Origin: Desmodus rotundus
Taxonomy: Eukaryota > Chordata > Mammalia > Chiroptera > Phyllostomidae
Reading direction: 5' to 3'
Assembly (NCBI RefSeq): GCF_022682495.2
Contig: NC_071389.1
Location: 14,065,199-14,129,198, forward strand
DNA: 64,000 nucleotides
The notes beneath the pieces are model-generated. The model had not been told where the DNA came from, made no database searches, and was given only the letters and a program-made list of their open reading frames with translations. Each line of letters opens with the position of its first letter. The first letter of the stretch is position 1. Made by a program: the position numbers and the translations under genes. This document shows positions 57,401 through 64,000 of this stretch, piece after piece.

Positions 57401-60400
57401 CCAGTTATGAAACACGAAGTTAGGAGAGGGAGCAAATGACAAGCTTGGGTTTGGGGACGTTCTTACAGGCTTGCCTTTTCTTTCCATGTGCCCCAGTGGG
57501 GCGGGTTCATGAAAAGGCCCCCTTGTTAATGAAGCTGATGTCACAAGAGCACAGCTCAGCTGCAGCATCTTAAACCACAAGAGGACTTTTGCAATCAAGT
57601 GACTTGCAAGTCATATAGCAAGTTGGTGTCCACACTAGTTCAGGAAACTGAGTTTTAGAGAGTCTCAGATTCCTCTAGAAGGAGACCTTAGGATCCCTTA
57701 ACATAAAGATGACAAGTATTTGTATTTGGCACACAGGCTGGTTTTTTCACTTTTGCACCCAGGGCAGACATTACTAATTGATCAATGCATTTAGGATCCT
57801 TCATAATCTGCCCGGACCCCCAGATTCCTGACTCTCATGCTTCCCACCCAGTCACATACCTTCTTTATTAGGTCTCTGACCCCCCAAATTAGCATTCCCT
57901 CCTAACACAGGTGCTGAAACTCCCACTCGAACCAGAATGATTGCAAATATTAAGGCGGAAAATCTGGGCAACTTAGCTTTAGGAAGTCGCTGCCTGGGCA
58001 GCCTCTGGATCTTGAAAAACTCTGAGGTAGCATGAGTTGGATTAATCCCAGCTTCACTTCCCCTTGAATCACTTATTTAGCTCTCTATCTGCATGCGGAG
58101 GGAGGAACCTGCTCCTCTCTGAGATGCAATCTCTCTCTGAGAAAAGGTCAGATTGGACTAAGAAACTTTAAAAACAGTAAGCTCCCAAATAAATCATCGG
58201 TCATCCTGTTTCAAACCAGAGCGCTGAGGTGCGAGAGAAGCAGTACAAGATGGGGCTGCAGTCCCGACTGCACCTGCCAGCAGCCTGAACTTGGGCAAGG
58301 CGCTCAAGCTCTGAGTCTCAAGTCGCTTCATCAGTCAAAGGCAGGTAATCCTACCTACCTGGAGGGATCCAGGGAGAGAACACACCAGGAAGTGTGCTAC
58401 AAATATTACTCCTGATGATTTGGGCAGGGCTGCTGCCCTGGGCCCCTGCCCACCCCACCCCCAGTCTCCTGCCCCCCCCCTCCCCGGTGCCCCATCAGCA
58501 CCACTTACTTTTAGGGCTGGGGAGGCCATCCACTCTAATGTGCTTCCCCTTGGGGGTCTGGAATTCCAGGACCTCGGGCCTCCCAATGCCCTCCAGGTCC
58601 AGCTTCCTTTTGGCCTTGGAAAGAGAGGAGAGAGGCAGGGTTTGAGAATCAATCCCTCTTCAGCCTTTCCCCAACCTGGAGCCAAAGCCCTGAGGCCACC
58701 AGCAGCTACTTCCTGACTCAGTTTACCCCCAGTCCTGGTGAAACATCACTGTACTTGGTGAGGAAATATCAATGACCTGACAAGTGACCTTTCAGGGGAA
58801 GGAAGTCTTATTTTCTGAGAGGCACACCACACTCCCATCCTCTGAGGCCCAGGCACGTGAGACCCTACCAAAGTCAGTCTGGCCACGAGCTCAAAGTTCC
58901 TTAATAACAGGCTACAAGGTCACTTCTACATCTGCCCCTCCCCCTATGCACAGAGGATGATGCAGGAAGGAGTGGGTGGGGCCTAAACCACATCAGACTG
59001 GGGAGAGCCCCCCCCCCCATGAAGCAGCTGGCCCAGCCAGACTGGGTGCCCATCACAGCCCCACAGCTGGACCTTATCAGGGTGGGGCTGGGCATCCGCC
59101 CAGGCCCAGGGGACTTCCTGGATTGGTGCCACAACCCAGGGAGGTGCCCACATCGGGAAGCAGTGCAAACATCCCCCACCCCGATGTTTGGACTCCAGCT
59201 CAAGGGCTCCAGGGCCTCCTGAATAGACTCCACTTGCCATTCTTCGTTAGTGGAGAGGGGCAGACAATGAATCCTTACCCTATGTCTTAAGGACAAGCAG
59301 CTGAGGTCCCCCTTCCCCCTCCCCGTTCCCGCCAAGCTTGGGAAACACCTGCTGGGGAAATCAAACCACAGACCCATCTGCTCCTCTACACCCCATTGTC
59401 GCCGGGCCCCAGTTAGGCCCAGAAGCTGCGCTGGCCCGGAAGGGGCCTCGCTCCTGGTTAGGGTTGGGCAGGGGCAGGGCTAGGGCACTGGGGCACTGGG
59501 GCGCTGGAGCCAGAGACCTGGGCTTGCACCTCCCAGCTCCTTCACAGGCACACGCAACTTGGAGAAATGCCCCACAACTAGGAACCTGTTTCCTCCTCTG
59601 TAATATGGGGCAGAAAAATACCTCCACCAAGGGGCCATTGTAAGAATTCAAGATAACCTCTGTAGAGTGCTTAGCCTGTGGCTCAGCACACAGTAGATGT
59701 TCAGGAAATGCAAAGTCCCTACTCTAAAATCCAATCTCAGCCTCTTCCTTGGTACACACTTCTGGGGGTCGCTGAGCCTCTTTGCTGTCCCAACCAGTCA
59801 GCCTACCCTGGCTGGGACAGAGAGGCCTATTTTAACCTTTGGTAGTGAAGTCATGCTCCGCAGGGCTTAGAGTTCTAACCGCTACTGAGCACAGCTGGGC
59901 TAGCAGGTGTGGGAGGTAAGGACAGTTCTTGCTCTACGCTTCCCTCTGTGCTGCCACTCCCCCCACACCTCCTCCAGGAAGTCTTCCTGGATTGAGTTGA
60001 GGGGCACTGCTCCTTGGTTTGAGGAGCCTAAATATGATATTTCTCTCCTCCACACCTACCCAGATGTGGACATGGTCCAAACACCTCCCTGCTCATTCCT
60101 CTTGAAGTCTTTCTGAAATATTCCTTTTCTAACCTCCCAGCTGGTGACATCCTAGATTCTAGGGAAGTTGACCTGCTCTGCCCCCATCTTGTCTCTAGAG
60201 AAAGGCCCAATCATTTACTGAAAACTTCCACATGCCCTGGTCCAAGCCTGAACATTCACCATCTCACTGAATCTTCCCAACACCACTCACCCCCATTTTA
60301 CAGCTAAAGTAACCGAGATTTGGTGAACTCCAAGGCCTTTATCAATCCTGATCAAGGTTATTGATCCCAGAATCCTTCATCCATTCCTCAAAAGGAATGC

Positions 60401-63400
60401 CAAGGGCAGGGAGAAGAAGGGAAGTCAGGCTGAGTTCTGGCTGAGGCAGAGGTGGGGTGACCCAGAATCTCCCAGCCCCACCTACCTCCCCCACCTGGCA
60501 GAACACACCAGGAAGGACCTCACTACCTGCAGAGTGGGGAGAAATGGGAGAGGACCTTGAGCAGAGTCCCCACGAAGAGCCTGCCCTGTGCTCATCAGTC
60601 CTGTGACATCGGTGTTGGCAATCTCTCCGGGCAGAGAAGTGGGGACTCGGAGAGGCTAAGCCACGTGCCCAAGGTCACACAGACGAAGGGAAGAGGCAGT
60701 TTTAACCCAGGACTGTCTGATTCTAAAGCCACGTAGCAGGCTTCCTCAGCTCCATCCCACATGCACTTCCTCAGAATCTGCTGGAATTTGGGCCAAGGCC
60801 TGGCCATACCCACCTGCCTCCATCACTTTATACACACACACCAGCCCCCTCCCTTGTCCTGTACTCTGAGTCCCTAAGCAGCAAAGTGTCCCACACCCAA
60901 GGACAACTCTCTGACACCTTTGTGCGCTGCCCAGAGAAAGGTCAGCCCGAGGATGTTCCTGAGCCTGCAGAACAGAAAGTGGCCAAGGACAAGCCCAGGA
61001 GGAAGACCAAGGAGAGGCTGAGCACGAGCCTTGGAACCAGGCCCGCCTGGGTTCCCATCCAGCCCTCCTACCCCACTTCTTAGCTGGGTGAGCTGAGCAA
61101 GTCAGCTGACCTCTGGTGTCCTGCCTGTGAAGTGGAAATAAGCCACTCGACCTCTGCTGTGGATCCGGTAAGACAGTGCAGCAGAGCGCTTTGCTCACTC
61201 AGGGGAGCTGCTGTCACTAAAGTGCCAGAGGCACCAGAAGGGGAAAAGTTCAGAGGTCAGCTGAAAAGACAGGGATGTGCCAAGAGCAGAAGTCTGGGAC
61301 CACACCCAGAGGCCAGGTTGGCTCTGACCTAGGCCCTCTTAGGCAGTCCCTTGGGCTGCTTCTTAAAGGCCTGGTTAAAATTTGAAGCCACCCAGCCAAT
61401 CCTGAGGGAGAAGAACAGAGGTCCTTTCTAAGGCAGCCCCAGAAGCAAGAGAGCCAGACACAACCCCCTTTCAGGGCAGCCAGGTGAGGAAACGGGCTCA
61501 CAGGAGGGGAAGCGACTTGCCCAACGTCACACAGGGAGTGCAGCCAGGCCACTAGGGCCCAAGTCCTAAGTTAGACAACGGGGCAGGAGCAAGTGCAAGG
61601 CCGAAACTGAGAGCCTCACTTCCAGATCCCAGCGTGGCATTTGCAGCCTCGCCTGTCTGAGCCTACGTTTCCTCATCCCACCTGCCTTGCAGGGTTGTTC
61701 GTCAAAATGTTCACTGTCTTTCACGGTTCTCAGAGGAAATTTGGAAAATACAGAGAAATTCAAAGGAAAAGAGAACAGTGCAGAACCCCACCCTCTTCAC
61801 AGGTTCCTGCAGGTATGAAAGACCACGGTGCAGTGCCTGGCCGGAACAGGGACTCAACAATCATCCCAAGCCTTCTCCACAGAGTGGCAGAAAAAGCACT
61901 AGACAGAGAGCGCAGAGACCTGGGCTCTGCCCTTCATTCTGCCATTGAACTTGGTTGCCATCCCTGGGCAGTGCCTGAGGTCCCTTTAAACAACATCTCA
62001 CTGACAAATCCTGCTCACCCTGCACTTTGCAGCCTGGCCACAAAGCAAGCGGCCACACCCAGGGCTGGGTTTGGAGCTACTCCAGGTCACACCCTGGTAA
62101 AATGAGTAAGCAGGGGGCCAAGGCCTGCCTACAGGGCCAGGGGCACCAGGCATCTGAGGACCGACAGGAAAAAGGGAGCTCTGGGCTCGGTAGGCCTTTA
62201 GGGTGGTCTGATGGAAGGAGACTCTACCATCTCTTGGCTTGTTACTTGGAAAAGTGACTTCACAACTCTGCTCAGTTTCCTCATCTGGAAGATGCCTCAT
62301 CCCAGGCATCTTGACCAAGATAACGAATGTGAAGAGTGCCAAGCAGTGCCTGGCACCCAACAAGCAAGCAAAATGGCTCTCAGTAAAAGAGAGCCATTCT
62401 TGCTGTGATTAATGAGCCCCTCTTGGAGGGAGGTACAAACAGATGCACTCAGGCTCCTCTGGGAGAGAAGCAGTTCAAAACCACAGCTGTTACTGAAACT
62501 CAGCCTGGGTGCCTGAAAGCAGCTGGCCAAAGGACACAGGGCCGGCCACTGAGCCCCTTCCCGGGATGCGCCCAGCTTCTAAGTCAAGCAGTGCTGGGGG
62601 AAGTCAAGGCTGCAGAGAAGAGACGGATGACCACCTGCCTGTGGCATCATACGTCTCCCTGTAGGGCCTTGGACAGGTCACATCCCCTCTCTGAGCCTCA
62701 TTTTCCCCCTACTGCCATCTACTTCACAGGGTTCAAAATTGGTTTAGGCTGTTAAATGCTGAACACAAGACAGAGACCCAGTCCCAGTTACCCTTGACTG
62801 CTTGACCTATAAAATGGGACTAGCTCTCCCTCTCCTTCCTCCTGGTTGGAAATGACATGAGGAAGGGGCTCTGGGTAGGTTAAAGCCTAGAATATGGCCA
62901 AGCATGATTCCAGTAGCAGGGAGTAAAGGTTCTGCCTGCATCCAGAAATGGCTGGGGTCTGTGCCTGTTGATTGACACAATCACTCACAACTAAGCAAAC
63001 CTACAACACCCGCTCCCTGGAGCCTGCTCCCAAAACCCAGCACCTGGAGCTGGAAGTGACCTGAGATGAGTTGGCTCCACAGCTACTCCACGCACACACA
63101 CATTTTCAAGAAAATGAAACTGGGTCTAAGACTTGTTCAAGGACACACAGTGAATTAGTGGCAGTTAAGACAAGAAACCAGGCTCTCCAACCTCCCCCCT
63201 TCCCCTAGGGCTTTTCCCACTCCACCCGCACCCTATGGTTGTTTAGATTCTCATGGGCTGCAGCCAGGAATTCCACTCCCACAAAACACACCCTTGTGCC
63301 CAGTGCACCACACTTCGGGCTCTCCCTGGCAACAGGCTTGGGGGCTTAAGGAGGGAACAGTCCATCTGAACAGGAACGCCAGGGAGCTGCCCCCAACTTG

Positions 63401-64000
63401 CACCTGCCACTGGCTGTCTGGGAAGGAAGACTGGGCCTAGGGGAGGACCCAGGGCACGTCGTAATTAGGAAGGAGTTGGCTGGATGGAAAATTTGGAGTC
63501 TGTCCAAGTCATACTGGACTGAGAAGACACCCCCCCTCCCCCATTTTAAAGTCCCTACAGTATCCGCAGCCCTAGCTCTGTGCTGGCACAATAGCAGGTG
63601 CCCAGTACTGGTTACTGAGCCAAACAATGAATGAAGGATGAATGAATGACTACAAAGTTGGCTCCCCGGACTTCCCCAAAGTCACATAGTGCACTAGGGG
63701 TGGTGGGATGGGTCTCCACACTCCCAACCCAGTGTTCATCCCACTCCATTCCAATGTTATTTCACCCCAAGTTTGAAAATCAAGGGCTCTTCTCCATTGG
63801 GGGCATTGGATTGTTCTGGAGGCTGAAAGCTCCCCTTCTTCCTCCCCAAACTCCACCTGCTTTACTCAAACCGGGTCCCAGGCTCCTCTCCCTCCTTTAC
63901 CACACCCGGAAAACATAGGGGGAAGCGGTTAGGGGGTGTGGAAGGGGTCCCCAGAATTACCGGCAGCCGGCCAGCCGGCACGCATCGCACAGCTTGGCCC
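48220..64000 (-). CDS. E2F2: E2F2, E2F-family transcription factor (exon 1 partial to stop)
   Basis: Exons 2-7 and the last 40 bases of exon 1 join to 367 codons and a TGA stop at 48220-48222. About 70 N-terminal residues lie outside. Exon 2 encodes the region around the cyclin-A-binding part. Exon 3 holds the winged-helix DNA-binding domain with the [13 protein letters not shown] motif. Exons 4 and 5 hold the leucine-zipper and marked-box dimerisation region ([34 protein letters not shown]). Exons 6 and 7 hold the acidic, Pro/Ser-rich transactivation part ending in the RB-binding segment [18 protein letters not shown] and the terminus GDLLIN, which is diagnostic for E2F2 over E2F1 and E2F3. 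E2F2 binds TTTSGCGC sites as a heterodimer with DP proteins and activates S-phase genes unless held by RB. The C-terminus reads YDFGDLL, where the human protein as I recall it has YDLGDLL. Intron 4 appears to be of the AT-AC class. Confidence 0.96.
49231..49430 (+). repeat. VES-type SINE
   Basis: GACCTGGCTGGTGTGGCTCA, CAGTTCAATTCCCAGACAGG and a CT-rich part ending in AAAAAAAGTAAATAAATAC are present. The flanks AAAAGAACTTAAGA and AAAAGAAATTAGAA may be a worn target duplication. Confidence 0.9.
50298..50335 (+). repeat. (CT)n microsatellite
   Basis: A run of CT units with a CGTT interruption, 38 bases long, in E2F2 intron 6. Confidence 0.92.
51003..51188 (+). mobile_element. hAT-Charlie-type MITE
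   Basis: CAGGGGTCAGCAAACTTCTG, TTTCGGCTTTGCAGGGCACT and AAAAACAGGCCGCATTTGGC are characteristic phrases of a common eutherian hAT MITE. The right terminus is eroded. Confidence 0.75.
51284..51490 (-). repeat. VES-type SINE with target-site duplication
   Basis: Read on the minus strand: GCCCTGGCTGGTGTGGCTCA to AAATCTTAAACAAC. It is flanked by perfect 13-base copies of TCTGCATTTGTTT at 51271-51283 and 51491-51503. Confidence 0.94.
52618..52810 (-). CDS. E2F2: E2F2 exon 6
   Basis: This 193-base exon encodes [16 protein letters not shown] through EPTASP, with a Pro/Ser-rich second half. The acceptor is CCTCCAG|GAG and the donor is CCAG|GTAGGG. Confidence 0.95.
52811..54718 (-). other. E2F2: E2F2 intron 5
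   Basis: This 1.9 kb GT-AG intron has an L1-like 3' end at about 53625-53775 and L2-like sequence at about 53775-54000. The rest is unique, with a short GTGTGCGTGTGTGC run near 54472. Confidence 0.7.
53625..53775 (+). repeat. Old LINE-1 3' end fragment
   Basis: GTTGAGTCATTATGTTGTAC, ACCTGGAACTGATACAATAC and TGTAAATAAATGAC resemble the tails of old L1 elements. Confidence 0.65.
54719..54833 (-). CDS. E2F2: E2F2 exon 5 (marked box, first part)
   Basis: This 115-base exon encodes [13 protein letters not shown] through [10 protein letters not shown]. The intron before it ends in AC, not AG (CCCCAC|A). The shared Lys codon and a perfect frame support this boundary. The donor is GAG|GTGAGC. Confidence 0.94.
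54834..55665 (-). other. E2F2: E2F2 intron 4, predicted U12-type AT-AC intron
   Basis: On the minus strand the 832-base intron starts ATATCCTCTT (U12 donor consensus ATATCCTTT) and ends CCCCCCAC. TCCCTTGAC at 54846-54854 fits the U12 branch-point consensus TTCCTTRAY at eight of nine positions, and its branch A is 13 bases from the 3' end. No GT-AG pair gives a conserved join. A VES SINE has inserted inside. U12-type introns are known in E2F-family genes. Confidence 0.85.
55178..55392 (+). repeat. VES-type SINE inside the AT-AC intron
   Basis: GGCCCTGGCTGGTGTGGCTC, CAGTTCGACTCCCAGTCGGG, a CT-rich part and AAAAATAAATAAATTCC with a poly-A run. It reads opposite to E2F2. Confidence 0.93.
55666..55824 (-). 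CDS. E2F2: E2F2 exon 4 (leucine-zipper region)
   Basis: This 159-base exon encodes [16 protein letters not shown] through [10 protein letters not shown] plus two bases of a Lys codon. The acceptor is TTCCCAG|A. There is no GT at the 3' boundary. The intron begins ATATCCTCTT, a U12-type AT-AC donor. Confidence 0.95.
55825..56615 (-). other. E2F2: E2F2 intron 3
   Basis: This 791-base GT-AG intron shows no repeat I can name. It is mostly unique GC-moderate sequence. Confidence 0.75.
56616..56835 (-). CDS. E2F2: E2F2 exon 3 (DNA-binding domain)
   Basis: This 220-base exon encodes [17 protein letters not shown] through KAKNNIQWV, the complete winged-helix core including [15 protein letters not shown]. 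The acceptor is CCCTCAG|CA and the donor is GGGT|GTAAGT. Confidence 0.97.
57122..57149 (+). repeat. (CAC)n trinucleotide microsatellite
   Basis: About nine CAC units in a row after ATCAC, in an intron and not translated. Confidence 0.93.
57160..57380 (+). repeat. MIR-type SINE
   Basis: CTTGCTGTGTGTAGGTCACT, CCATTTTATAGATGGGAATA and GGCAAAGCTGGGATTTAAAC are MIR phrases in the reverse-type order. Confidence 0.82.
58509..58614 (-). CDS. E2F2: E2F2 exon 2
   Basis: This 106-base exon encodes [15 protein letters not shown] through GLPSPK, just N-terminal to the DNA-binding domain, with a basic KRK run. The acceptor is TCCAAG|GCC and the donor is AAAA|GTAAGT. Confidence 0.95.
58615..63960 (-). other. 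E2F2: E2F2 intron 1
   Basis: This 5.3 kb intron has no VES SINE at all. MIR-like fragments occur near 60210-60350, 60600-60730, 61030-61210, 62230-62370 and 62660-62770. The rest looks unique and moderately GC-rich. No nested gene is visible. Confidence 0.7.
63961..64000 (-). CDS. E2F2: E2F2 exon 1 (3' end only)
   Basis: The last 40 bases of exon 1 encode [13 protein letters not shown] and end in phase 0 at CCG|GTAATT. The start codon and promoter are outside the window. Confidence 0.9.

Larger units (their letters stand above)
56836..58508 (-). other. E2F2: E2F2 intron 2
   Basis: This 1.7 kb GT-AG intron includes a CAC trinucleotide run (57122-57149), a MIR-type SINE (57160-57380) and a MIR-like stretch near 58230-58390. 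The remainder is unique. Confidence 0.75.

Overview
The window is vertebrate nuclear DNA, most likely from a bat. The genes are split into short exons with conventional splice sites. The intergenic and intronic DNA is full of old mammalian repeats (MIR, L2, MER5A, MER20, Tigger and L1 remnants). It also carries many copies of a tRNA-derived SINE with the bat VES layout: a tRNA-like head with CTGGCTGGTGTGGCTCAG and GGTTCGATTCC boxes, then a CT-rich stretch, then an AAATAAATAAA tail. Two genes are visible, both read on the minus strand. The pairing matches the mammalian ASAP3-E2F2 neighbourhood (human 1p36).

Region 1 to about 35.6 kb is the 5' half of ASAP3, an Arf GTPase-activating protein. 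Fourteen coding exons were placed, from the ATG at 35525-35527 to the left edge. They join in frame to 444 codons covering the BAR domain, the PH domain and the first two zinc ligands of the ArfGAP domain. Intron 1 is 21.5 kb and holds much of the repeat load. The start codon lies in a CpG island with several GC boxes (about 35.3-36.3 kb).

Region 35.7-45.2 kb is intergenic and rich in repeats, with at least eight VES-type SINEs, several hAT MITEs and two TG/CG tracts. Region 45.2-64.0 kb is E2F2, a cell-cycle transcription factor. Six complete coding exons and the last 40 bases of exon 1 give 367 codons plus a stop at 48220-48222. A repeat-poor stretch of about 3 kb follows and is probably the 3'UTR, ending near an ATTAAA signal at 45187-45192. 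E2F2 intron 4 has the features of a minor-spliceosome (U12-type) AT-AC intron.

The two genes do not form an operon or a pathway. ASAP3 acts on Arf GTPases at membranes and the cytoskeleton; E2F2 with a DP partner drives S-phase genes under RB control. They share only position and orientation. I see no CRISPR array, no intact transposase, no functional tRNA or rRNA gene, and nothing that amounts to a new biological system. The most interesting items are the AT-AC intron, nested and TSD-flanked SINE insertions, a near-identical direct repeat 1 kb apart, and paired potential Z-DNA tracts.
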